Positions 43,233-51,010 of a stretch of 64,000 nucleotides of DNA are shown one piece after another. Under the pieces are notes generated by a model that was given only the letters and a program-made list of their open reading frames with translations, was not told the DNA's origin and did not search any database. The stretch covers positions 38,167 to 102,166 of the forward strand of contig CAZMZP010000073.1 in assembly GCA_964570935.1 (NCBI GenBank), written 5' to 3'. The first letter of the stretch is position 1. Every line of letters starts with the position of its first letter. The stretch is from JAFGJU01 sp964570935. Lineage in GTDB: Bacteria > Eisenbacteria > RBG-16-71-46 > JAFGJU01. A program made the translations under genes and the position numbers.

Positions 43233-44120
43233 ATGAACGACAACGCCGTTTATCTTCACAGGCTGTCAGCCGACGGTTTCCTCAACATGGCCGTGGACGA
43301 ATACCTGCTGGAGCTCTGCCGCGCGGGCGGCGCCCGGGCGGCGTTGCGCTTCTACGAGTGGGAGCCGCCTGCCGTGTCACTGGGCCGCTCGCAGTCGTTT
43401 GACCTGCTGGACCTGGCCGAGTGCAGGGAGCAGGGCATAGACGTTGTAAGGCGCATCACTGGAGGAGGCGCCATACTGCACTGGGAGGAGCTGACCTATT
43501 GCTTTGCGCTTCGCAGGGACGTGAGCGCGCCCGCTGCGTGGCCCAGACAGACTGCTAACGCGGTGTCGAGGTCTCTGGTTCTGGGGCTTTCGAAGCTTGG
43601 AGTGCGGGCGTCAGCACGCGCGCGGAGGGGTCGTGCCGCGGATGTACATGACCCCGTCGCGGCCGAGCGTCCGGCCGCTCCGTCGGACCGGAGGCTCACT
43701 GACCTGTGCTTCATGTCGGGAGTGGAGAACGAGATTGAGGCCTGCGGGAGGAAGCTCGCGGGCTGCGCCCACAAGTTCACGCGAGAGGCCTTTTTCTCTC
43801 ATGGATCCATCATGACCGGGCCGAGTCACGTTCATGTCGCTCGCCTGGTCCAGCCGGACGCGCGGGCTTCTCAGGACGCCCTGGCTCAGACCATCGCGGA
43901 GAAGTCAGTGGCGCTGTCCCAGCTCCTGCCCGGGCCGCCGGCGGCCGGCCAGATGGAGGCGGCGTTCAAGAGCGCGTTCGAAGAGGTGTTCGAGCTCTGT
44001 TTGGCGCCGGAGAGCCTGTCCCAGTCGGGAACAAGACTCGTGGAAGAGCGCGCCGCGGAGAAGCGCTCAGTCCTGGCCGCGGCTTTTAGAACCGCCAAGT
44101 CGACCGGAGGTGCGCGTTGA
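43233..44120 (+). CDS. Lipoate-protein ligase / octanoyltransferase family protein (LipM/LplA-like)
   Basis: A 295-residue BPL/LplA-superfamily enzyme. VRRITGGGAILH at residues 72-83 is the lipoyl-binding motif, and Lys174 in GRKLAGCAH matches the conserved lysine. Cys159 (DLCF) is where LipM-type octanoyltransferases have their catalytic cysteine. An Arg/Ala-rich insertion (about 125-155) is unusual. It would attach octanoate or lipoate to GcvH and to the E2 subunits of dehydrogenases. Transferase or ATP-dependent ligase cannot be decided from sequence alone. Confidence 0.85.
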   Translation: MNDNAVYLHRLSADGFLNMAVDEYLLELCRAGGARAALRFYEWEPPAVSLGRSQSFDLLDLAECREQGIDVVRRITGGGAILHWEELTYCFALRRDVSAPAAWPRQTANAVSRSLVLGLSKLGVRASARARRGRAADVHDPVAAERPAAPSDRRLTDLCFMSGVENEIEACGRKLAGCAHKFTREAFFSHGSIMTGPSHVHVARLVQPDARASQDALAQTIAEKSVALSQLLPGPPAAGQMEAAFKSAFEEVFELCLAPESLSQSGTRLVEERAAEKRSVLAAAFRTAKSTGGAR

Positions 44121-44569
44121 GGCTTGTGATCCTGGTTGTGTTCGCAGTGGCCATGGCCTTCGTGGAGGCGGCCGTGGTCGTCTACTTGCGGGGGCTTTTC
44201 TATCCGGAGGGGTTCTACGCGACCCTGGCCGCGTTCCCGGTGCTTTACTACGGAACGGAGGTGTTCAGGGAAGCCGCGACGATAATAATGCTGGCCACCG
44301 TGGCGATTCTCGCCGCCCGGAGAGGCTGGTGGGAAAGGGGCGCTTACTTCCTGCTCTGTTTCGGAGTGTGGGATATTTTCTACTACGTCTGGCTTTACGT
44401 GCTGCTGGAGTGGCCGCCGTCGCTCTTGACCAGCGACGTTCTGTTCCTCATACCGGTGCCCTGGGTGGCGCCTGTGATAGCGCCGGTCATCGCGTCAGTC
44501 GTGATGATAGCCGTGTCGTTGTGGATTTTGGCCAGAAAAACCAGGAGTCTGTTCGAGGGAGCCGAGTAG
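44117..44569 (+). CDS. Small polytopic membrane protein of unknown function
   Basis: A 150-residue protein with about four helices (near 3-24, 55-68, 75-98, 118-140) and few charged residues. It starts with TTG, overlapping the ligase stop by 4 bp (TTGA), so translation is coupled. Trp and Tyr are frequent at helix ends. It resembles many unannotated inner-membrane proteins of candidate phyla; I do not recognise a family. It is followed 2 bp later by the CPBP gene. Confidence 0.65.
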   Translation: MRLVILVVFAVAMAFVEAAVVVYLRGLFYPEGFYATLAAFPVLYYGTEVFREAATIIMLATVAILAARRGWWERGAYFLLCFGVWDIFYYVWLYVLLEWPPSLLTSDVLFLIPVPWVAPVIAPVIASVVMIAVSLWILARKTRSLFEGAE

Positions 44570-44571
44570 AG

Positions 44572-45408
44572 ATGAACGCGAACGACGAACCGAGCTCTTC
44601 CGGGTCCGGTGGCGGGCCGGGTGCCGGCGGAGCGGCCGGCGAGACCCGAGAGTACTTCCTCCCGCCCATAGTGGCGCTGGGAATCACTCTGGCCAGTTAC
44701 GTGGCGCTCCAGGTGCTCGCGGCAGTGTTCATGCTGCTTCTGGGCACGGGCTACGCCCTTCTGCCTTCTTTCCTCATCGGTGTCGTCGTGCCGATTCTGC
44801 TGGTGACGCGGGAACACAGTCCGTCAGTCAGGAAGACCCTTCGGCTCTTGCCCATGAGGGCCGCGCCGCTGGTGTTCACAATCGGGGCCGCGTTCAGCTT
44901 CATACTCCTCCAGTATCACGTGGCCGGACTGCTGGAGAGGGTCTTCCCCATGCCGTTCTGGATCCAGGACTTCCTGCTGGAGATGACCCGTATAAGGAGC
45001 GTGGCCGAGGGCCTGCGGGTCGTGAGCGGAGTCGTGCTGGCCGCGGCCGTGGCCGAGGAGCTTCTTTTCAGGGGATTCCTCCAGGGCGCGCTCGAGCACA
45101 GACGCGGGAGGTGGCCTGCCATCATTCTCACGTCGCTTCTGTTCGCCGTGCTGCATGACCCGTGGCGGCTCGTGCCGGTCTTCTTCATAGGCGTGCTGCT
45201 GGGTTATCTGACCTCCAGGGGTGGCAGCATCTACTACGCCATGGTGGCGCACGCGGTGACCAACGGGACCAGCGTGGCGGGCCTCAACATCTTCGGGCTC
45301 GAGACTGACGCCGAGTTCGCGTTCCCCGCTGCGTTCATACCGGTCATGGTGCTGATGTTCGTGCTGTCCATCCTGGGGTTTGCGAGGACCGTGGCCGCCC
45401 GGGAGTAG
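44572..45408 (+). CDS. CPBP family intramembrane glutamic endopeptidase
   Basis: A 278-residue membrane protease of the Rce1/CPBP (ABI) family. The motifs are EELLFRG with Glu162-Glu163, FAVLHD with His195, and the final HAVTN. About eight helices follow a flexible Gly/Ser-rich N-terminus (about 1-25). The ATG at 44572 is preceded by GAGGGAG. Substrates are unknown; bacterial members often process membrane-bound peptides or take part in immunity to them. No peptide gene was found next to it. Confidence 0.9.
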   Translation: MNANDEPSSSGSGGGPGAGGAAGETREYFLPPIVALGITLASYVALQVLAAVFMLLLGTGYALLPSFLIGVVVPILLVTREHSPSVRKTLRLLPMRAAPLVFTIGAAFSFILLQYHVAGLLERVFPMPFWIQDFLLEMTRIRSVAEGLRVVSGVVLAAAVAEELLFRGFLQGALEHRRGRWPAIILTSLLFAVLHDPWRLVPVFFIGVLLGYLTSRGGSIYYAMVAHAVTNGTSVAGLNIFGLETDAEFAFPAAFIPVMVLMFVLSILGFARTVAARE

Positions 45409-45694
45409 GGGAATCCAGGGAGTCTTCCGTGTCCCCGGAATGCGGCATTAGGGGAATCCCGCCACGCCGCTGGGGAATAGCACCCAAACGTAGTCCATCT
45501 CCGTCGACCGCCGCGCCAGTCCCAACGCCCGCGCGATCCTTCCGCCTGACCTTCCGCCGAAAAGCGACTTCCAATCTACAGCCGTCTGGCAAGTTAGTCC
45601 GCGCGACCGTTAATGTCCCGAATTCGCCAGTTTTCCCGCCTTCCGGGCCTGCTGGCATGCAGGTTGCTCATGTATGTTAGTAGAAAACAGAATA
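45409..45694. other. Gene-poor stretch after the CPBP gene
   Basis: No convincing reading frame. GGGAATCC occurs right after the stop (45409-45416) and again at 45452-45459, 43 bp later. No promoter or terminator with a T-run was recognised. Together with the hairpin region it makes the longest gene-free gap in the window (494 bp up to 45902). Confidence 0.5.
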
Positions 45695-45806
45695 GGAAAA
45701 GTTCCCTGCTATGGCCGTGCTTGTCCCGGTAGAGGGCTGATCCCCCAGACGTAGAAGGTGCAGTTTCATCTTGACCGGCACACGCCATTACAGCGGGGAA
45801 CTTTTG
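45695..45806. repeat. Long imperfect inverted repeat / hairpin element
   Basis: The arm 45697-45715 (AAAAGTTCCCTGCT then ATGGC) is complementary to 45784-45805 (GCCAT then AGCGGGGAACTTTT) with one mismatch and a 3-nt bulge. Pairing continues inward (GTGC with GCAC), leaving a loop of about 60 nt with a smaller hairpin. It could be a MITE-like remnant or a structured RNA. No coding potential. Confidence 0.5.
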
Positions 45807-45902
45807 TTTGAGCCGCGCGGCGCGCTGCCGACGCACGTATGCGCTGTGGTCAGACGGGGAGAGAGCAAGTAGTGTTGGGAGTGATGGAGGCGGCCGCCGG
45901 GG

Positions 45903-46178
45903 TTATTCTTTCACAAAGAACTCAACGGCCGCGATCGTGATTACCACGATGCCGCCGGTGACGTAAACCACGGTGGCAAGTGTCAGGCCGTTGTTCGGCA
46001 GCACTGCGCAGCTTAGTTGCAGGCTGCAGAGCCCCCTGCCCAGTGTGATCACGAGCAGAGTCATGGCCAGCAGGAACCACTTCCGCATGACGGCCAGAAT
46101 CATGAGTAGCGCTGTCAGAAGCAGCGCCAGGGGCGAATTCCAGTCCACGCGGCTCAGAAAGTCTGACATCCAGGACAT
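45903..46178 (-). CDS. Small two-helix membrane protein
   Basis: A 91-residue protein with two hydrophobic helices (about 16-45 and 62-86) separated by a short loop with two cysteines (RGLCSLQLSCAVLP). The start at 46178 is chosen because GAGAGGTG lies about 5 bp upstream. A GC hairpin (arms GCCGGGC and GCCCGGC, 46207-46225) lies in the leader. No family was recognised. It is surrounded by noncoding DNA and looks like a monocistronic gene. Confidence 0.5.
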   Translation of the reverse strand: MSWMSDFLSRVDWNSPLALLLTALLMILAVMRKWFLLAMTLLVITLGRGLCSLQLSCAVLPNNGLTLATVVYVTGGIVVITIAAVEFFVKE

Positions 46179-46329
46179 TGAACACCTCTCGAGAATTGGA
46201 GCATTCGGCCGGGCCCTTTGCCCGGCAACACCCGCCATTCATACTTATCGGCATAGTCGGGCGGGTTGATTAGCCCCGGGATGTCGCGCTGCGGCCGGGT
46301 GGTAGGGTGCCTGTAACGCACGCTACACC

Positions 46330-46358
46330 TTGACCATACGCGCCCCCAGTGGTATTCT
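46330..46358 (+). promoter_or_regulatory. Promoter of the DUF2284 gene
   Basis: -35 TTGACC (46330-46335), 17-bp spacer, -10 TATTCT (46353-46358). It gives a leader of about 75-110 nt, depending on the start codon. It is divergent from the small membrane-protein gene. Confidence 0.6.
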
Positions 46359-46474
46359 GCGCTTGCTGGCGCGGGAAGCCGCCGCAGCCGGGCGCGGACC
46401 GCCGGCTGGTCGCACGCCGCGCCGCGAGCTCACAGGGAATGTCTGACTCAGGCCGCGCCAAAGGGGGTGTCGCC

Positions 46475-47149
46475 GTGGAATTGGAGCCTTACCTCGCGAA
46501 GCTGAAGAAGAGCGGTGCGACTTACGCCAGGGTCATCTCCGCCTCCAGGGTGGTGACCGCGGATTGGGTGAGACTCAAGTGCCAATTCGGATGCGGCGCG
46601 TACCGCACGAGACTGACGTGCCCGCCGTATTCACCCACGCCGTCTCTGACTCGCGGCATGCTCCGGCATTTCGACAGGGGCATATTCGCCGCGTACCGGG
46701 TGTCGGGTACCGACTCCGAAAGAAACATGCGGAGGAAGATGAGAAAGTCGCTGGTCGCTGTCGAGAGGGAGCTCTTTCTGGACGGATACTACAGCGCTTT
46801 CGCGATGGCCTTCGGCCCCTGCAATCTTTGCCCTTCGTGCGAGTTGGACGCCGAGTGCAAGTATCCGGAGCTTGCCAGGCCCTCGATGGAGGCCTGCGGA
46901 ATAGACGTCTACGCCACGGCTCGGAACGCCGGGTTCCTTCTTAGAGTTGTGCGCGACTACGACGAGGGTTGTGTGATGTGCGGGCTGGTCCTGGTGGGGA
47001 AGAAGGACTCGCGCGTGGGGAAGAGCGCTCGCGGTGGGGACCCTGGAAGTGCGGCGAACCGGCGCTCGATGAGGGCGGCGGGACGGAAAACCGGGACCGG
47101 CGGGCGAACAAAGGCGAGAGGAAGAGGGAATCGCGCCGCAAAAGGGTGA
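46475..47149 (+). CDS. DUF2284 metal-binding protein
   Basis: A 224-residue cysteine-rich protein. The family core is clear: LKCQFGCGAY (Cys36, Cys40), CPPYSPTP (Cys49-), then GPCNLCPSCELDAEC and RPSMEACGIDV. Such spacing suggests an iron-sulfur cluster or zinc. Biochemical role is not established. GTG at 46475 has AAGGGGG 7 bp upstream; ATG at 46439 is an alternative with a weaker site. The last 50 residues are a Gly/Arg/Lys-rich tail outside the family domain, perhaps binding nucleic acid or simply disordered. Confidence 0.85.
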   Translation: MELEPYLAKLKKSGATYARVISASRVVTADWVRLKCQFGCGAYRTRLTCPPYSPTPSLTRGMLRHFDRGIFAAYRVSGTDSERNMRRKMRKSLVAVERELFLDGYYSAFAMAFGPCNLCPSCELDAECKYPELARPSMEACGIDVYATARNAGFLLRVVRDYDEGCVMCGLVLVGKKDSRVGKSARGGDPGSAANRRSMRAAGRKTGTGGRTKARGRGNRAAKG

Positions 47150-47175
47150 CTTCACGCGCTGTCGGCGCCGCGCCG

Positions 47176-48756
47176 TCAATCGGGCCGGGGCGTGGCGGCG
47201 GGCAGTCTCTCTACTGTTCTTACGTGCCCGTCCCACGTGTAGCCCACAGCCGTGAAACCCTCGAACTGCCGGCCCGTCTCCTGCGCAAAGGCCACTGTGT
47301 CCACCTGAGGGAAGAACAGTCGCACGCCTGTTCCGCCGGCGACGGCGGTGCGCAGGTTGGTGTCCCAGTACGGCCCCCCCATGACCAGATATGGATGCTC
47401 CGCAACCTTCCCCTCGGCTATAGCCTTGAGCGGACTAACGAGCAGCAGCCGGGAGTGGCCGGGCAGGTGTACTTTCCGCAGGTCGCTTATCAGGTTGCCG
47501 GCCACGATGGGCCTGTCGAACACGGGATCCTGCCTTCTGACGCTGTCAACCACCGTGGCCCTCTCCACCCTGGAGACGAGGATGTACGAGTTGAACACGA
47601 ACAGCACCAGCAGGGCCGCGGACACCGGGGCGTCGAGGCGCAGCGACTTGAGGGCGCGTGAGACCAGAAGCCCGAGCGCCGGACAGAGTCCGGCCAGGGG
47701 CAAGTAGAGATAGTAGTGATAAGGATGGCCGACGAGAGGGAGCACCGGCAGCAGCGTGAGCGCGAACCACAGGATGCAGTAGACGCTTTTCCTCCTGTCC
47801 CTCCGGCCGAGGAGCATCAGTGCGAACAGCGCCGCGCCGGCCAGGAGCCAGATCGAGGCCTTCTCGTCGAGCACGTTCATGGGGTGACGCCTGAACGGCT
47901 CGAGGAAGTTGAGAGACCACTTGAGGTAGGTCTGCAAGCTTGTGACGAGGGCGGGTCCCAGGGTGACCACGTACGGCTGCCCGGCCGCTGGAGCCTCCCT
48001 CACGCCGAAGACGTTCGCCCTGTAGAAGAGATACGCGTATGTCACGGCCACGGCCGCGAGCACGGAGAACGGGGCGACGGCCCTCTTGAGCCCGAATCCG
48101 CGCTGCCAGTAGATGAAGAAAACAAGCGCCGGAAACAGAATAGCCGTTTCCTTCGAGAGCAGAGACGCGGCGAACAGCGTGGCGGCCAGCACAAGGCCGA
48201 GCGGTCGTTCCGGCCGCGACGCCCTGAGCAAGTACAGGGCGGCCGCCAGCGCGAACACGCAGCTCAGGATCTCTCCAGCGGAAGAAATGGCGTAGACGGA
48301 AGCGTAGAGAGCCGGGTGTGTGACGAACACGCAGGCGGCGAACAGGGCGGCCGTCCTTCCGAGAGACAGCGCCCTGGCCACCAGGAACACGAGCAGCCCG
48401 CAGGCAAAATGCGCGGCCAGCGAGACCGCGTGGAAGGCGGCGGGGTTCAGGCCGAAGAGCGCCTGGCCCGCGCGGAAGTACACGAAGCTGGAGAGGATTC
48501 TCCAGAAGGTGCCGGGTCCCTCCCTGGCGATCCAGAGACTCGTGAAGTCATCCTGTGAGAAGAAGTAGCGAAAGACCCTGTGGTAGACGAGGAGAACCGC
48601 AAACGCCAGCACCACGGCGCACACCGCGTCCGGCAGGACTCGTGAGGACCCCGGAAGACGCGGCAGGGAGGACGCCGGTCTACGGCCGCCGGCCGGCGTC
48701 CTCTGCCCGCTCTGGTCTCGTTTGCTTTGACGGGTCTTGTCGCTGCGCTTGGACAT
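47176..48756 (-). CDS. Polytopic GT-C-like (family 39 type) membrane protein
   Basis: A 526-residue inner-membrane protein with about ten to eleven helices. After a basic, disordered N-terminus (about 1-38), the first loop has FFSQDDFTSLW, where the Asp pair is where GT-C glycosyltransferases have their catalytic acidic residues. A soluble tail follows about residue 410. It may transfer a sugar from a lipid carrier, as in arabinosyl/mannosyltransferases. It is last in an operon after two M16 proteins (33-bp gap counting from an upstream GTG at 48771; ATG at 48756 is preferred). Confidence 0.7.
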   Translation of the reverse strand: MSKRSDKTRQSKRDQSGQRTPAGGRRPASSLPRLPGSSRVLPDAVCAVVLAFAVLLVYHRVFRYFFSQDDFTSLWIAREGPGTFWRILSSFVYFRAGQALFGLNPAAFHAVSLAAHFACGLLVFLVARALSLGRTAALFAACVFVTHPALYASVYAISSAGEILSCVFALAAALYLLRASRPERPLGLVLAATLFAASLLSKETAILFPALVFFIYWQRGFGLKRAVAPFSVLAAVAVTYAYLFYRANVFGVREAPAAGQPYVVTLGPALVTSLQTYLKWSLNFLEPFRRHPMNVLDEKASIWLLAGAALFALMLLGRRDRRKSVYCILWFALTLLPVLPLVGHPYHYYLYLPLAGLCPALGLLVSRALKSLRLDAPVSAALLVLFVFNSYILVSRVERATVVDSVRRQDPVFDRPIVAGNLISDLRKVHLPGHSRLLLVSPLKAIAEGKVAEHPYLVMGGPYWDTNLRTAVAGGTGVRLFFPQVDTVAFAQETGRQFEGFTAVGYTWDGHVRTVERLPAATPRPD

Positions 48757-48804
48757 CGACTTTTCCACCACGCGGCGCAGACCCGCGGCCGCGCCGCCGG
48801 GCGG

Positions 48805-50937
48805 CTAGTTCTTCGGTTTCTCGAACGCGGCTGGGTCCAGCGCCGGGTTTATCTTGATCTCGGTCACCTTCGTGGTCGATATTGTCTTTGTGGCGGTCCG
48901 CTGCGCGGACGCGAAGCTCATCTTTATGCCGCCGACGTCCCTGAAGTCGGAGTAGACCTCGGTGACGTCGGTGGGTCCTTCCATCGTGAACATCTTCCTC
49001 ACGCTGCCGACCATCATGTTGCTCGTGGGGTCCACGTACGCGTGGACCACGGCGTCCTCGCCCAGGGTGACGAGGACGTCGTGTACCTTCTTGCCGTCGA
49101 GCTCGGCCTCCCCGACGTACTGGGCCCCGGCGGTACCGGAGGCCAGCGCCTTGAGGACACTCAGCTGGTCGAACTGGATCTGCTTCCTGAGCTCGTCCGA
49201 CTGGCTGCCCTGAAGATCCATCACTCCCTGCGGGCTGGACATCCAGGCCTTGTCCTTGTTGAGCACCTGGACCATCGTTCCCATCGGGGTGATGATGTCG
49301 AGACGCATTCTGTCGGGATACGCCAGCACGATCTTCGCGTCGAGCACCATGTCCCCGCCGGGGGTCGAAACGGTGGCCTTGAACGAGTCGGTGACGTTCT
49401 TCACGGCCAGGATCTTGTCGGCCCCGCCGGCGGCGGCCACCACCTTACGCACTATCTCGTTCGCCCTGTCCGATGACGCCTGAGTGGCCTCCGGCACGGC
49501 TTCCTTGATTTCCGGGATCGCTATGTCGATGGTGCTCACCGTGCCCAGGGTCGAAAGCGGTTTGTCGAACTTGCTGGCGTCACCCACGGCCAGGATGATC
49601 ATCTTGTCGGGATGCAGCCTCCTCCTGGCGACATCCAGGATGTCCTGCTTCGTGACCTTCTCTATGGCCGTCCTGGTACGCTGCAGGAAGTCCTCGGGAT
49701 ATCCATAGAACTGGTAGACCATCAGACGCTCGAGAATCTTGCCGACCGAGTCGAACTTGAACGCGAAGGAATTGAGGTAGCCGTTCTTGGCGAGCTCGAG
49801 CTCCCTGTCCGTCACCTCCGTCTCCGTTATGAGCTTGATCTCGTCCAGCATGGTCGTGATGACTTCGTGCGCCGAGGCGAACTTGGTCGACGAGAACGTG
49901 TAGAACGGGCCGGGATGGTCCAGCTCGGACATGAGGCCGCCTCCGGCGGAGTAGGCCAGGCCCTTCTCGGTCCGCACCTTCTTGAATATCCTCGAGGTCC
50001 AGCCGCCCCCGAGGATGTCACTCATCACGTAGAAGCTGGGGTAGTCCGGGTCGTCCAGACGCATGCACATGTGCCCCATCAGGATGAAGCACTGCTCGAT
50101 GTCGGTCTTCTCTATGTAATTGACCGACGGCGTGAGCGTCATGTCCACCTCGGCGACCGGCGGGTATTCGGCCTTCGCTGCCGGCCAGCCGGCGAAGGCG
50201 TTCTCCAGTTTCGTCTTCATGTCGGCCGCGTTGAAGTCGCCGTACACTCCCAGTATCACTCCGCCCGGATGGAAGTACTTGCCGTGAAAATCGAGCAGGT
50301 CGGCCCGTGACAGTCTGTCCACGTCGGCGTACTCGTACTGCCGCGCGTACGGCGAGTCCGCGCCGTAGACCAGCTTCGGATACTCCCGCATCAGGATGCC
50401 CATCGGCTCGTCGTTGCGCCTGGCAATGGCGCTCCTCAAGTGCGTCTTGGCCAGCTCGATCTTGTCCTCGCTGAACCCCGGGTGCTCCAGGATGTCCACA
50501 AACACGGTCAGGGTCTTGTCGAAGTTCTCCACCAGGGAGTTGGCCGTGAGGTGGGCGGCGCTGTTGTCCACAGAGCCCTCCACGGAGGAGCCCATGGCCT
50601 CGAGGAGCTCGTCTATCTCGTCGCCGGACTTGGACGTCGTGCCGCCGGTGCGCCATGCCTCGCTCATGAGCTCGGAGAGGCCGCGGCGGTCCTTGGGCTC
50701 AAACACGGTCCCGGCCTTGACCATCGCCCGCATCTTGATCAGCGGGAGCTCGTGGTCCTCCACGAGCATGAGGATCATGCCGTTCTCCAGAGTGAGCTTC
50801 TCGACTTTGGGAATCTGAATTTCGTTCAGCTTCGGGTACTTCAAGTCACTCACGCCGGCGGCCGCGGCCGCTCCCACCGCGAGCGAGGCGAAGACCGCGA
50901 GACCGATCAACGCCGTCAACGTTGTCCTGCGCGTCAT
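48805..50937 (-). CDS. Degenerate M16 peptidase subunit fused to a LolA-like domain
   Basis: A 710-residue exported protein: signal peptide (about 1-27), two M16-fold halves (about 40-480) and a C-terminal domain of about 200 residues from about 505. The zinc motif HxxEH is replaced by E89-L-M-S92-E93, so it cannot bind zinc in the usual way and is likely the non-catalytic partner of the M16 protein upstream. The C-terminal region (YPDRMRLDIITPMGT, NKDKAWMSSPQG) resembles lipoprotein-carrier LolA-type folds. That fusion is unusual. Confidence 0.82.
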   Translation of the reverse strand: MTRRTTLTALIGLAVFASLAVGAAAAAGVSDLKYPKLNEIQIPKVEKLTLENGMILMLVEDHELPLIKMRAMVKAGTVFEPKDRRGLSELMSEAWRTGGTTSKSGDEIDELLEAMGSSVEGSVDNSAAHLTANSLVENFDKTLTVFVDILEHPGFSEDKIELAKTHLRSAIARRNDEPMGILMREYPKLVYGADSPYARQYEYADVDRLSRADLLDFHGKYFHPGGVILGVYGDFNAADMKTKLENAFAGWPAAKAEYPPVAEVDMTLTPSVNYIEKTDIEQCFILMGHMCMRLDDPDYPSFYVMSDILGGGWTSRIFKKVRTEKGLAYSAGGGLMSELDHPGPFYTFSSTKFASAHEVITTMLDEIKLITETEVTDRELELAKNGYLNSFAFKFDSVGKILERLMVYQFYGYPEDFLQRTRTAIEKVTKQDILDVARRRLHPDKMIILAVGDASKFDKPLSTLGTVSTIDIAIPEIKEAVPEATQASSDRANEIVRKVVAAAGGADKILAVKNVTDSFKATVSTPGGDMVLDAKIVLAYPDRMRLDIITPMGTMVQVLNKDKAWMSSPQGVMDLQGSQSDELRKQIQFDQLSVLKALASGTAGAQYVGEAELDGKKVHDVLVTLGEDAVVHAYVDPTSNMMVGSVRKMFTMEGPTDVTEVYSDFRDVGGIKMSFASAQRTATKTISTTKVTEIKINPALDPAAFEKPKN

Positions 50938-51010
50938 GTCCTACTCCTTTCGAGAGATGAATCGAACGCGTTCTCCGGGGCCGGACCGCCTCCGGCCCTG
51001 GAGGCAAAGC

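Noticed and set aside
45594..45836. 80-codon minus-strand frame in the gene-poor gap
   Set aside because: No ribosome site, low-complexity composition, and it crosses the long hairpin.
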